A stretch of DNA of 54,933 nucleotides, taken from assembly GCF_037997115.1 (NCBI RefSeq), contig NZ_CP150484.1, forward strand, positions 2,903,336 to 2,958,268, in the 5' to 3' direction. Origin of the DNA: Amycolatopsis coloradensis (GTDB taxonomy: Bacteria > Actinomycetota > Actinomycetes > Mycobacteriales > Pseudonocardiaceae). The position numbers were made by a program, and so were the translations under genes. The notes below the pieces were generated by a model, which saw only the letters and a program-made list of their open reading frames with translations, ran no database searches and was not told where the DNA came from. Positions 39,612 through 48,250 of this stretch are shown in pieces; positions within the stretch are counted from its first letter, which is position 1; each line of letters opens with the position of its first letter.

Positions 39612-40331
39612 TCAGTTGGGGCTGATCCACTGGCCGGTGGCGGAATCGATCTTCGCCACACCTTCGAGTGTTTCGGTGCCCGCGCCACCCCAGGCCGCGT
39701 CGCCCGCCGGGTCGCCTTCGGTCGCCGGGACGGTCGCGAAGGCCGCGCCGATGTCGTTGTTGACCACGCCGCTGCCGACCTCGGTCCACTGGCCGGGCCC
39801 GGTGTGCTCGTAGGTCTTGGAGTTGCCGGAGGCGTCGGTCTCGACCGCGATGTCGGCGCTGCCGTCGCCGTCCTTGTCGGTGAAGGCGATCGTGCGGCCG
39901 TCCTCCGTCTGGACGACGGCGGTGTCGGGGGTTCCGTCACCGTCGGTGTCGATGGTCGGCGGGCCGACCTCGACGTCGCCGCTGGGCATGTCGGCGTGCA
40001 TGGTGCCGCTGGTGCCCGCGTCGGAACCGTCGTCGTTGCCGCCGCCACCCGCTTCGACCCAGGAGCCGGAGGCCTCGTCGTAGACGGCCTCCTGGACGAC
40101 CTTGCCGTTCTCGTCGAGCACCGCGTACTGGTCGGCCTCGCCGTCGCCGTCGGTGTCGACGAACGCCTGGCCGGTGCCGTCCTGGTGCTGGATGACCGCG
40201 GCGTCGTTGACGCCGTCCTTGTCGAGGTCGTAGTTGAGCTCGGCCTGATACTCCTCGCCGTCAACGTGGACAGTGACCGCCTCCGTGGAGCCAGTCTCGG
40301 TGTCCGTGCCGCCGCTCTCGTCGACCCACAT
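39612..40331 (-). CDS. Acidic protein with repeated DxDxDG calcium-type loops
   Basis: A 239-residue, very acidic protein without a signal peptide or membrane helix. Four loops follow the DxDxDG(x)xD pattern of EF-hand/thrombospondin-type calcium sites: DLDKDGVND, DTDGDGEAD, DTDGDGTPD and DKDGDGSAD. A Gly/Asp-rich linker near GGGGNDDGSDAG splits two halves. I do not know its function. It follows the dynamin gene in the same direction with a 91-nt gap, and may belong to the same stress system. Many actinobacteria carry such cytosolic repeats with no studied role. Confidence 0.75.
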   Translation of the reverse strand: MWVDESGGTDTETGSTEAVTVHVDGEEYQAELNYDLDKDGVNDAAVIQHQDGTGQAFVDTDGDGEADQYAVLDENGKVVQEAVYDEASGSWVEAGGGGNDDGSDAGTSGTMHADMPSGDVEVGPPTIDTDGDGTPDTAVVQTEDGRTIAFTDKDGDGSADIAVETDASGNSKTYEHTGPGQWTEVGSGVVNNDIGAAFATVPATEGDPAGDAAWGGAGTETLEGVAKIDSATGQWISPN

Positions 40332-40422
40332 GGGATAACCCCCTCGTTGACCTGCTGGTGTGTCGAAGCTTATGACTCACCGTAGGCCGGTTCGGTTCCG
40401 GTCCACAACAGGACCACCCCGG

Positions 40423-42258
40423 TCAGGCGTCGCGTAGTGACCGGATGCGACCGAGCAGTGCCTCAGCGCGGTCTCGGCCGTCCGAGACGTCCTTCAGGCG
40501 CTTCGCCACCACTGAGATCTTCTTCGCCCGCTCCTGCGCGCCCATCTTGATCGTCTTGTCGACTTCCTTCAGCTCCGCCTCGATCGCGTCGATGCGGCGG
40601 CCGAGGGCTTCGTCGAGCGCCATCGACAGCTGCTGTTCGGCCTCGATCAGCTGCTCCGCGACGAGCTGGTCCAGCGTGGACCGCGCGTCGGCGATCGCCT
40701 CGACCAGCCATTGCTTCATATGCTGCTTGTCCGACGCGTGTTTGCGGGTCCGCGCCATCCACCAGCCGGCGCCGAGGCCGATGATGATCGTGGCGGGCAG
40801 GATCACCGGGTTCAGGATCGCGACCCCCGCCAGCGGCAGCGCGGCGACCTTGCCCGCGCCGAGGCCACCGGAAACCCCCATGAAGATGAGCAGTTTGTCC
40901 TCGGCGGTCGGCGGTTTCTTGTCCGGCGGGCGCAGCACGACCGGCGGGCCGCCCGCCCTGGCGAACTGGCCGCGGATGATCTCGAGCTCTTCGGGTGAGA
41001 ACAGCTCCGAAAGCGCGACGTTGGTGACCTGGTTGAGCCGCTGCGAGAGCAGCATCGAGATCCGCTGCGACGTCGTCTGCAACGCGATGTCGACCTGCTG
41101 GGGCAACGCGGCGAGGGCGTCCCGTTTCGCGCCGTCGATCAGCTGCCGGAAATGCGTCGACGCGTCGCGCATCTGCCTGCTGGTCTCGTGTCCGACCTCG
41201 ACGCGGGTCCGCTGGATCTCCGCGCGCAGTTTCAACTGCCAGCCCCGCGTCGAAGACCGGCGTTCGGTGGTCAGGTCGTCACGACGCTGGCGCAGCTGCT
41301 CGGCTTCGGCCTCACCGGCGGACAACGCGCGGCTTTCCGCCTGCAGCTTCGCCTTGAGCTCGCCGAGCGCGCTCGACAGCGCGCGCAGGGTGTTGGCCTC
41401 GCCCAGCATCGCCGAGCGGCCGACCAGCATCTCCTGCAACGCGCCCTGCAACCCGGCGATCCCGGCCTTCTCGCGCAGCATCGTGGCCATCTGCTCGTTC
41501 GGGGCCTTGGCCGCCGTCTCGAACATGCGCGCGGAAACCGGGTGGAACACCGCGTCGGCGAACCGGGGGGCGTGCTCGGCGAGCAGCCGCCGGTCGGCTT
41601 CGAGGACCTCGCGCCAGCCGCGGAACTGGTCGGTCTTGGTCAGCGCGAACAGCACGGTTTCGACGCGTTCGCCCATGTCATGCAGGAATTGCAGCTCCTG
41701 CGCGGTGAACGGCGAAGACGAGTCCACGACGAACAGCAGCGCGGTGGCGCCGGCGGCGGCCTCCTTCGCGAGTTCACCGTGCATCGAGTCGAGCCCGCCG
41801 ACCCCGGGAGTATCCACAATGGACACTCGTTCGAGCAGCGGGACCGGGCCGGAGACCTCGACGTAACGCGGCGGGATCTGCCCTTCCGGCAGTTCGTGCG
41901 CGGCCGAAACCCAGTGGATCAGATCGTTGAGGTTGATCGGCACCGGCGCCAGCTGGCCCGGATAGCAGGCCTGCGCGGACCACTGCTCGGCGTGCTCGAA
42001 GACGAGATACGTCGCGGTGGCGACGTCGGCGTCCACAGGGGACAGTCCCGGCATGGACAGGAGGGCGTTCACGAGCGAGCTCTTGCCGCGGTTGGTCTCG
42101 CCGACCACCACGACCGACGGCTTCTTCGGCCGCGCCTTCCGGATGTCCTCGACCCACTTCGCGGCCTGAGGATCGGCTTCGCGGACGACGGTGAGCAGTT
42201 GTTCGCGCGTGCTCTTCACGACCGCCGGAAGATTCGCCGCAGCGCTCGGAGCGGTCAC
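40423..42258 (-). CDS. Dynamin-like GTPase, IniA type
   Basis: A 611-residue membrane-remodelling GTPase. The G1 P-loop is GETNRGKSS (residues 53-61), G3 is DTPGVGG and G4 is TKTD. A long coiled-coil stalk (about 290-440) leads to a hydrophobic paddle of about 45 residues (MGVSGGLGAG ... IIIGLGAGWWMART) and a second coiled coil. This matches mycobacterial IniA, which is induced by cell-wall drugs and maintains plasma membranes. GTG 42258 overlaps the GrpE-like stop by 4 nt. A second dynamin lies about 1.8 kb upstream on the same strand. Confidence 0.88.
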   Translation of the reverse strand: MTAPSAAANLPAVVKSTREQLLTVVREADPQAAKWVEDIRKARPKKPSVVVVGETNRGKSSLVNALLSMPGLSPVDADVATATYLVFEHAEQWSAQACYPGQLAPVPINLNDLIHWVSAAHELPEGQIPPRYVEVSGPVPLLERVSIVDTPGVGGLDSMHGELAKEAAAGATALLFVVDSSSPFTAQELQFLHDMGERVETVLFALTKTDQFRGWREVLEADRRLLAEHAPRFADAVFHPVSARMFETAAKAPNEQMATMLREKAGIAGLQGALQEMLVGRSAMLGEANTLRALSSALGELKAKLQAESRALSAGEAEAEQLRQRRDDLTTERRSSTRGWQLKLRAEIQRTRVEVGHETSRQMRDASTHFRQLIDGAKRDALAALPQQVDIALQTTSQRISMLLSQRLNQVTNVALSELFSPEELEIIRGQFARAGGPPVVLRPPDKKPPTAEDKLLIFMGVSGGLGAGKVAALPLAGVAILNPVILPATIIIGLGAGWWMARTRKHASDKQHMKQWLVEAIADARSTLDQLVAEQLIEAEQQLSMALDEALGRRIDAIEAELKEVDKTIKMGAQERAKKISVVAKRLKDVSDGRDRAEALLGRIRSLRDA

Positions 42259-42740
42259 AGGGCCTTCTTCGCGTAGACGATGACGATCGGCGCGCGCAGG
42301 ACCCGCTCGTGATCGGCGAAACCGACCACCTCGGTCTCCGCGACGAGCCCTTCGAGCGCCGGATCCTCGGTCGCGACCGCGCCGCCCGCCTCGTGCACGG
42401 CCGGATCGAACCGCTCACCGTCCGGGCGCAGGGCACGGACGCCGATCCCGGCGAGACCGTGTTCGAGCCGCTCGACGACGCCGCCGCTGCGGGCGCGATC
42501 GAGGGCGTACAGGCACAGCTGGATCAGCGCCTGCCTGTCGGCGAGAGCCTGTTCGAGGTCGGCCGGACCCGTGGTCGTGGACTCCACATCGGTGTTGGAC
42601 GCGGCCTCGACGGCCTCGGTTCCCTCGGGCCGCGAAGTCTCTCCGTCCGCTTCGGCGATGATCGCCGCCGAGATCTGGCCGGTCGGCACGTCGTCCGGAT
42701 TCACGTCATCGACCGCCTTCTTGCGCAGCCAGGCACCCAC
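42255..42740 (-). CDS. GrpE-like nucleotide exchange factor, accessory
   Basis: A 161-residue protein whose C-terminal half is a GrpE beta-wing (GVVERLEHGLAGIGVRALRPDGERFDPAVHEAGGAVATED ... VVGFADHERVLRAPIVIVYA). The N-terminal part is shorter and acidic, without the long coiled coil of housekeeping GrpE (about 180-200 residues). No hsp70 or dnaJ gene is visible here. It is translationally coupled to the dynamin gene. It probably serves a specialised Hsp70 encoded elsewhere, or has lost exchange activity and acts as an adaptor. Confidence 0.72.
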   Translation of the reverse strand: MGAWLRKKAVDDVNPDDVPTGQISAAIIAEADGETSRPEGTEAVEAASNTDVESTTTGPADLEQALADRQALIQLCLYALDRARSGGVVERLEHGLAGIGVRALRPDGERFDPAVHEAGGAVATEDPALEGLVAETEVVGFADHERVLRAPIVIVYAKKAL

Positions 42741-42779
42741 CCGAATCGACCCCCGTAACTGGTGTCCCGGGCCTACCGA

Positions 42780-43436
42780 TCAGCCCGGGGAGATTTCACC
42801 AGTGTCGGGCACACGGCCGCCAGCCGGGGGCGAAATCGACAGAACGGGACGGAGGAATCTGGCGATCAGCTCCTTCATCACCGCGAGTTCCGCCGCCGGA
42901 TCGAGGTCGGGCTCCAGAATCACGCGGGAAAGCGGCGCGTCGACCAAGGCGACGAGCCAGCTGGCCACCGTCTTCGGAGCGAAACCGGGATCGATCCGGC
43001 CCGCGTCCACCGCCCGCGTCACCAGTCCGACGAGACCGTCGCGCAGTGCGCGGTCGTTGCCCTGGATGAGCCTGGCCAGATCGGCGTCGCGGGAACACTG
43101 CGCCGCGACCTCGAGGACGAGCTTGGCGATGACAGGGTGCAGGAGCTGTTCCGATACGTGGGTGATGACCTGGAGGATGGCTTCCCCCGGATCCTCGATC
43201 TGTTCGGCGGCCGCGAGCAGGGCCGCGGTCTCGTCGGCGTCCTGCTCGAAGATGCCGACGAACACCGCGCGCTTGTTCGGGAAGTAGTGGAAGAGGCTGC
43301 CGGTGCTGATCCCCGCGGCGCGGCAGATCTCCGCCGTCGTCGTCTTCTCGAAGCCCTTCATCGCGAAGCAGCCCGCGGCGGCGTCGAGGATGGCTCGGCG
43401 TTTCGCCTCGTGCTTGGCCGGGTCGACCGTCCTCAT
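42780..43436 (-). CDS. TetR family repressor
   Basis: A 218-residue regulator with EAKRRAILDAAAGCFAMKGFEKTTTAEICRAAGISTGSLFHYFPNKRAVF as its DNA-binding part. The C-terminal ligand domain is of the TetR_C type. It overlaps the YqeB-like gene by 4 nt (ATGA) and lies 39 nt before the GrpE-like gene. A perfect 14-bp palindrome in front of the operon is its probable operator, so it may also repress the downstream GrpE-dynamin genes if they share the transcript. Confidence 0.88.
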   Translation of the reverse strand: MRTVDPAKHEAKRRAILDAAAGCFAMKGFEKTTTAEICRAAGISTGSLFHYFPNKRAVFVGIFEQDADETAALLAAAEQIEDPGEAILQVITHVSEQLLHPVIAKLVLEVAAQCSRDADLARLIQGNDRALRDGLVGLVTRAVDAGRIDPGFAPKTVASWLVALVDAPLSRVILEPDLDPAAELAVMKELIARFLRPVLSISPPAGGRVPDTGEISPG

Positions 43437-43912
43437 TTCACCGCCGGCGGCTCGTCAAGCCACGGGTAGCCGTGGTCGAGGAAGGCCTTGGCGACGGTCT
43501 TGCGATCGACGTCGCCCTTCTGCCGCACCAGTTCCCGGCCGTCGGCGGCGAGCAGGACCAGCTCCTTGCCGTCGAGGAAGACGGCCTCCAGCTGTGCTTC
43601 GTACGCGCGGCTGCGGCCCTTGGTGGTCAGCGTGATGCGGGTCGGGGTCACCTTGACGATCAGCCGCTCGTGCGCCCAGACCGCGGCGAAGAGCAGGCCT
43701 GCGACGAGGCCGACGCCGATCCCGGTGACCGTGCCCCACGGCTGCGGGATCTCCGAGACGAGCTTGAAGGGGCCCTTGAACGGGACCCAGCTCAGGGAAG
43801 CCACCCAGCCCGAGATCGAGTGGAGGAACCAGCCGAGCGCGGCCCCGGCCAGCGGGCAGCCGAACCAGGAGGCCGTGCGCAGCCACTGGGGCTCGTCGAC
43901 GATCGTTTCCAT
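43433..43912 (-). CDS. YqeB-like membrane protein
   Basis: A 159-residue protein with two membrane helices (TASWFGCPLAGAALGWFLHSI and GTVTGIGVGLVAGLLFAAVWA). A PH-like beta domain (LIVKVTPTRITLTTKGRSRAYEAQLEAVFLDGKELVLLAADGRELV) ends in a conserved DHGYPW. The arrangement matches the YqeB family of unknown function. It is the first gene of the TetR operon, with the palindrome at 43927 just upstream. Confidence 0.78.
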   Translation of the reverse strand: METIVDEPQWLRTASWFGCPLAGAALGWFLHSISGWVASLSWVPFKGPFKLVSEIPQPWGTVTGIGVGLVAGLLFAAVWAHERLIVKVTPTRITLTTKGRSRAYEAQLEAVFLDGKELVLLAADGRELVRQKGDVDRKTVAKAFLDHGYPWLDEPPAVK

Positions 43913-43926
43913 GCGCCCATTATTAG

Positions 43927-43940
43927 ACCGAGCGCTCGGT
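43927..43940. promoter_or_regulatory. TetR operator before the YqeB-like/TetR operon
   Basis: ACCGAGCGCTCGGT is a perfect 14-bp palindrome 15 nt upstream of the start codon. The ACCGANCGNTCGGT type of site is typical of TetR repressors, so autorepression is likely. Confidence 0.8.
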
Positions 43941-43952
43941 TTATCAATCCGG

Positions 43953-44020
43953 CCCGCATTTAGTCCTCTGGATGCGGTAGTTGCGCGTGCAAGGACCGCA
44001 TCCAGAGGACGAAATGCGGG
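43953..44020. repeat. Intergenic palindrome, TTTAGTCCTCTG family, copy C
   Basis: Arms of 25 bp (43953-43977, 43996-44020) with one mismatch and an 18-nt loop holding TTGC/GCAA. The loop equals copy A at 5099 in reverse complement apart from three or four central bases. It starts 4 nt beyond the stop of the upstream dynamin gene and ends just before the TetR operator. Confidence 0.92.
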
Positions 44021-44023
44021 AGG

Positions 44024-45589
44024 TCAGTCGCGGATCTGCTGCCAGATGAGGAAGTACGCCCGGTGCACGACGTGCGCGACGCGGCTCTGGGCGGGCGTCG
44101 CGCCGAAGGACGCGAAGGAGCGCCACCAGCCGGCACGCTCCAGAGCGTGGGCCGCCAGCTCGGCGCGCGGAGCACCCGGCTTGCCGAGCTGGGCGCCGAT
44201 GTCGGCGTTGCTGCCGACCCGCAGGACCTCCTCGGACAGATCCTCGGGCATGTCGACGGCGCCGGACGCGACCAGCGTGAGCGCTTCGAGCAGCCGCAGC
44301 TGGTGTGCCTCGGGCTTGGCGAGCAGGACCTCGATCGCGTCGTGGACGCGCTGCCGTTCGGCCGGGTCGCCGGACGCGTGGGCCAGCGCGGTGACCGAAG
44401 CCAGCGCGGCGGCCGCCTTGATGCCGTCGGCGCGGGCGGCGAAGACGATGCTCAGCCGCTGGCGGACCGCTTCGAGACCGGAGGCGTCGAGCAGCTTCCG
44501 GCGAAGCGAGCCCGCGGTGATCTCGGGTTCCTTGCGGATCGCCTCGACGGCGTACCGGACGCCGAACAGGTCCAGCTTCTCCAGCAGCCGCAGCCGGGTG
44601 CCCGCCGCGACGTCGCATTCCCAGCTGGTGAAGATATCCGCCGAGATCAGCATGGTCTCGAGGATGTCGTCGTCCATCTCGGCCAGCTGGCGCAGTGCTT
44701 CGGCGTCGGGCGAGGTGAACCCGCCGGACTCGGCCGACTCCGCGATCAGCCCGATCACCGGCAGCACGTCCGCGACGCGGGGCTTCAGCGTCGCGGCCTG
44801 CTTCTCCGAGAGCAGCGTCGCGGCCTTCCACACGTCGCCGCCCGAGCCTTCGACCGACTCGGGCGCGATGGTGTCCGCCTTGTTGAGCACCGCGATCGCG
44901 TTGACCGGGCCCGCCTCGCGGCTCGCGGTCGCGGCGGTGAACGCGGCGAGCGCCTGCTGGTCGTCGGCTCGCACGCCCTGGGTGACCACGTAGAGCACGG
45001 CCTCGGCGCCCGCGACGGCGTTGCGCGAGGTGTCGTCCAGCTCGTCGGAGCCTTCTTCCTCCTCGCCGTCGTCGGGCTTACGGTGCTTCGCCGCGCCCAG
45101 GAGCTCCTCGGTCCGCGACACCGAAGCGGCGTCGAGCGAGCCGAGGCCCGGGGTGTCGATGACGGTCATGCCCTGCAGGACCGCGTTGGTGAGGTACGCC
45201 TCGATATGCGAGACCTTGTCGATGTCGATGCCCAGCTCGGCCGGGATCATCCCGTCGGCGGAGAAGGGCAGCACCTGTTTGCGGCCGTCGTTGAAGACGA
45301 TCTCGACCCGGTCGACCGTGCCGTACTGGAACCTGGTCACCAGCCGGGTGCACTCGCCGACGTCGGTCGGCGCGACCCGGCGCCCGATCAGGGCGTTGAC
45401 CAGGGTGGACTTCCCCGATTTGATCCGGCCCGCGACGGCGACCTGCAGCGGGCCGCCCAAGCGCCGCAGCACCTCGGCGAAACCGGCCGCGGTCCGCGCG
45501 GACACCTGGGGCTGGAGGCGGTGGCAGAGGTTCGCCACCGACATCGACAGCGGGCCGGCGAGACGGCCCTGCTCCGTCGCTGAGGTCAC
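44024..45589 (-). CDS. Dynamin-like GTPase, IniC type
   Basis: A 521-residue GTPase without an evident membrane paddle. G1 is AGRIKSGKSTL, G3 is DTPGLGSLD and G4 is LNKAD. An acidic insertion (DDGEEEEGSDELDD) lies after G3. A helical region follows up to the WQQIRD end. It corresponds to the paddle-less partner IniC in the mycobacterial iniBAC operon. GTG 45589 was chosen over GTG 45598 because GGGAGGG sits 8 nt before it. It heads a leftward run that continues with the YqeB-like/TetR pair and then GrpE-IniA, but a hairpin and an operator intervene. Confidence 0.85.
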   Translation of the reverse strand: MTSATEQGRLAGPLSMSVANLCHRLQPQVSARTAAGFAEVLRRLGGPLQVAVAGRIKSGKSTLVNALIGRRVAPTDVGECTRLVTRFQYGTVDRVEIVFNDGRKQVLPFSADGMIPAELGIDIDKVSHIEAYLTNAVLQGMTVIDTPGLGSLDAASVSRTEELLGAAKHRKPDDGEEEEGSDELDDTSRNAVAGAEAVLYVVTQGVRADDQQALAAFTAATASREAGPVNAIAVLNKADTIAPESVEGSGGDVWKAATLLSEKQAATLKPRVADVLPVIGLIAESAESGGFTSPDAEALRQLAEMDDDILETMLISADIFTSWECDVAAGTRLRLLEKLDLFGVRYAVEAIRKEPEITAGSLRRKLLDASGLEAVRQRLSIVFAARADGIKAAAALASVTALAHASGDPAERQRVHDAIEVLLAKPEAHQLRLLEALTLVASGAVDMPEDLSEEVLRVGSNADIGAQLGKPGAPRAELAAHALERAGWWRSFASFGATPAQSRVAHVVHRAYFLIWQQIRD

Positions 45590-45717
45590 GGTGCCCACCC
45601 CTCCCAGTCGTCGAGCACACCGAGGGGAATCGTGCCATGCCGCTCATCCTCGGGTCGCACCGAAGGTGGTACCGGCGACCGACGCGCGAGCGGCACCGGC
45701 CGACATAGTGTTACCAG

Positions 45718-46932
45718 GTGCGACGGTTGAGCCTCTGGATGCGTGCCCACCCCATGGCGGGGGACAGTCTCATCGCCGTCGTCCTGCTGCTGACCGACCT
45801 GCTGATCTACGTGGCGGCGACCGAAACGCCGGAAGTCCCGATGCCGCCCTGGTACGTGACGGTGCCGCTGGACATGGCGATGGTCGCCCCGCTGGTCTTC
45901 CGGCGGAAGGCGACGCTGTGGTCGGCGTATCTGGTGCTGCTGATCGGCATCCCGCACGGCGCGCTGGAGCTGGGCGCCGCCAGCGCGTTCGCGGTGATGA
46001 TCAGCATCTACTCGGTGCTGGTCTACGTCGGGCGCAAACAAGGACTGCTGTATCTGGCGGCGACGCTGGTCACCTCGGGGATCCAGCTGTGGGTCGACCC
46101 GCCGGAGGACGTGTGGGTGCTGGCGATCATCGGCGTCTTCTCCAGCGCACTGTGCTGGACGCTCGGCGAGTTCGCCGGCGCGAGGCGCGCCTATCACGAG
46201 GAGGTGGAAGCCAGGTTGCATCTACTTGAGACGGAACGGGACCAGGCGACCAGGATCGCCGTCGGCGAAGAACGCGGACGCATCGCCCGTGAGCTGCACG
46301 ACGTCGTCGCGCACGCGGTGAGCGTGATGGTCGTGCAGGCCGACGGCGCGTCCTACGCGGTCGACGGGAATCCCGAGATGGCGAAACGGGCCTTGCAGAC
46401 GATTTCGGAGACCGGCCGCGGCGCGCTCGCCGAGCTGCGGCGGCTGCTGGACGTGCTTCGCAGCGACGGCGACGACGAGCCGCGCGTGCCGCAGCCGGAC
46501 GCCAGCGCGCTGACCGACCTGGCGGACCGGATCCGCCAGGCGGGGGTGCCGGTGACGCTGGCGATCGGTTCGGACGCGCTCGCCGGGCTGCCCGCCGGGG
46601 TGTCCCTCGGCGTGTACCGGATCGTGCAGGAGTCGCTGACGAACACGCTGAAACACGCGGGCCAGGGCGCGCAGGCCGAGGTGGTGGTGCGGCGGGAGGC
46701 GGACGTGATCGACGTCAAGGTCACCGACGACGGCGCCGGCCGCGCGAAACAGCTGGTGCCCGCGGCGGCGAAGCACGCCGCGCCGCCGCGAAAACTCGCC
46801 GTCCCCGGTGGGAACGGATTGATCGGAATGAGGGAACGGGCGAACGTCTTCGGCGGCACGCTGGAGGTCGGGCCCGCCCCCGGTGGAGGGTGGCAGGTGC
46901 ACGCGAGGCTCCCGGTTAGGTTGGCGACGTGA
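45718..46932 (+). CDS. Sensor histidine kinase, NarL/DesK type
   Basis: A 404-residue kinase. Five or six transmembrane helices (about 15-160) are followed by a short coiled coil and the HisKA_3 phosphoacceptor ERGRIARELHDVVAHAVSVMVVQ. The ATPase domain has an N-box SLTNTLKHAG and G-box DDGAGRA..GNGLIGMRERA. The input is probably sensed in the membrane. CATAGT at about 45703-45708 as -10 box would start the message within a few bases of GTG 45718, giving a leaderless transcript. The regulator gene follows with a 4-nt overlap. Confidence 0.9.
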   Translation: MRRLSLWMRAHPMAGDSLIAVVLLLTDLLIYVAATETPEVPMPPWYVTVPLDMAMVAPLVFRRKATLWSAYLVLLIGIPHGALELGAASAFAVMISIYSVLVYVGRKQGLLYLAATLVTSGIQLWVDPPEDVWVLAIIGVFSSALCWTLGEFAGARRAYHEEVEARLHLLETERDQATRIAVGEERGRIARELHDVVAHAVSVMVVQADGASYAVDGNPEMAKRALQTISETGRGALAELRRLLDVLRSDGDDEPRVPQPDASALTDLADRIRQAGVPVTLAIGSDALAGLPAGVSLGVYRIVQESLTNTLKHAGQGAQAEVVVRREADVIDVKVTDDGAGRAKQLVPAAAKHAAPPRKLAVPGGNGLIGMRERANVFGGTLEVGPAPGGGWQVHARLPVRLAT

Positions 46933-47585
46933 TACGGGTGGTGGTCGTCGACGACCAGGAATTGATGCGCGTCGGGTTCCGGATGGTCCTGGGCGCGCAG
47001 GCCGACATCGATGTCGTCGGCGAGGCGGGTGACGGCGCGCAGGCCATCCGCCTGGCGGAGGAACTGCGGCCCGACGTCGTGCTGATGGACGTCCGGATGC
47101 CGGTGCTGGACGGGGTCGAGGCGACGAAGCGGATCGTCGAGGCCGGGACGGCGCGGGTGCTCGTGATGACGACGTTCGACCTGGACGAGTACGTCTATTC
47201 GGCGTTGCAGGGCGGGGCGAGCGGGTTCCTGTTGAAGGACACGCAGCCGGATCACCTGGTGTCGGCACTGCGGGCGGTCGCTTCGGGCGACGCCGTGGTC
47301 TCGCCGTCGGTGACGAGGCGACTGCTCGATCGGTTCGTCGGCGGCGGCGGGAAGCCCCTGCGGGACGCGGCCGAGCTCGACGTCCTCACCGACCGGGAGC
47401 GGGAGGTGCTCGTGCTGATCGCGAAGGGCCTCTCGAACTTGGAGATCGCCGAGACGCTGTTCCTGTCGGAGGCGACGGTGAAGACGCACGTCGGGCGGAT
47501 CCTGTCGAAGCTGGATCTGCGTGACCGGGTGCAAGCCGTGGTGCTCGCCTACGAGACCGGGCTGGCACGTCCCGGGGTCACCTGA
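46929..47585 (+). CDS. Response regulator, NarL family
   Basis: A 218-residue regulator. The receiver domain has VVVDDQELMRVGFRMVL with the acidic pair, phospho-accepting Asp in VVLMDVRMPVLDG and the late lysine in GFLLKDTQP. The LuxR helix-turn-helix is LTDREREVLVLIAKGLSNLEIAETLFLSEATVKTHVGRIL. It is the cognate partner of the kinase (GTGA overlap). The target genes are unknown; the VOC gene 82 nt downstream is a candidate. Confidence 0.93.
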   Translation: MIRVVVVDDQELMRVGFRMVLGAQADIDVVGEAGDGAQAIRLAEELRPDVVLMDVRMPVLDGVEATKRIVEAGTARVLVMTTFDLDEYVYSALQGGASGFLLKDTQPDHLVSALRAVASGDAVVSPSVTRRLLDRFVGGGGKPLRDAAELDVLTDREREVLVLIAKGLSNLEIAETLFLSEATVKTHVGRILSKLDLRDRVQAVVLAYETGLARPGVT

Positions 47586-47667
47586 GAAGTCCTCCGGAAA
47601 AGTGGTCATTCGGTGAGCACTTTGCGGCGGATCCTTGTCTTCAGAGCCACTACTTGAGGAGAAGGAA

Positions 47668-48081
47668 ATGCTGCGAGGTCTCACCACCACCACGTTCTAC
47701 GCCGACGACATGACCGCCGCGATCGAGTGGTACTCCGATCTCTTCGGGATCGAGCCGTACTTCGTCCGCAACGGCCCCGACGGGACGCCGGCGTACGTCG
47801 AGTTCCGGATCGGCGACTATCAGCACGAGTTCGGCCTGGTCCGCGGCGACTTCCGGCCGCCGATGGCCCAGCCCGGCCCCGGTGGCGCCATCGCGAACTG
47901 GGCCGTCGACAACGTCGAGGACGCCTTCGCGAAGCTGCTCGCGAAGGGCGCGAAGGAGTACGAGCCGGTCATAGAGCGCGGGCCTGGGTTCGTGACCGCG
48001 GCCGTCGTCGACCCGTTCGGCAACGTCCTCGGCGTCATGTTCAACCAGCACTACCTGGACGTGCTGGCCGGGAAGAAGTAG
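47668..48081 (+). CDS. VOC (glyoxalase/bleomycin-resistance fold) protein
   Basis: A 137-residue single-domain protein of the vicinal oxygen chelate fold. Two beta-alpha-beta-beta-beta halves are visible: TTTTFYADDMTAAIEWYSDLFGIEPYF and WAVDNVEDAFAKLLAKGAKEYEPV, with VVDPFGNVLGVMFNQHY near the end. The histidine/glutamate metal set is only partly present. Function may be a small-molecule dioxygenase, isomerase or antibiotic binder. ATG 47668 has AGGAGAAGG nine nt upstream. A hairpin follows. Confidence 0.85.
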   Translation: MLRGLTTTTFYADDMTAAIEWYSDLFGIEPYFVRNGPDGTPAYVEFRIGDYQHEFGLVRGDFRPPMAQPGPGGAIANWAVDNVEDAFAKLLAKGAKEYEPVIERGPGFVTAAVVDPFGNVLGVMFNQHYLDVLAGKK

Positions 48082-48134
48082 TGAGGGTAAGGCAAACGTG
48101 GCGTGTCCGTGACGACCTCCGGTATCCGACCAGG

Positions 48135-48181
48135 CTGAAGGCTCCTTTCACCGCATCAGACGCGGCGAAGGGAGCCTTCAG
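48135..48181. repeat. Hairpin, CTGAAGGCTCC family
   Basis: CTGAAGGCTCCTTTC (48135-48149) pairs with GAAGGGAGCCTTCAG (48167-48181) with one G:T pair, and the loop holds a further CCGC/GCGG stem. It lies 54 nt after the VOC gene and faces the convergent SDR gene, so it likely terminates transcription. It resembles the hairpins at 7657 and 9338. Confidence 0.85.
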
Positions 48182-48250
48182 CCCACCACAGGCCCACGAA
48201 CACGGCAGGCCGCGAAAGCTGCCGGTTGGTCGTGGTGCGTCACGGGTGTC

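Noticed and set aside
42255..42740. Housekeeping grpE
   Set aside because: Too short at the N-terminus, no dnaK or dnaJ adjacent, and coupled to a dynamin gene instead.
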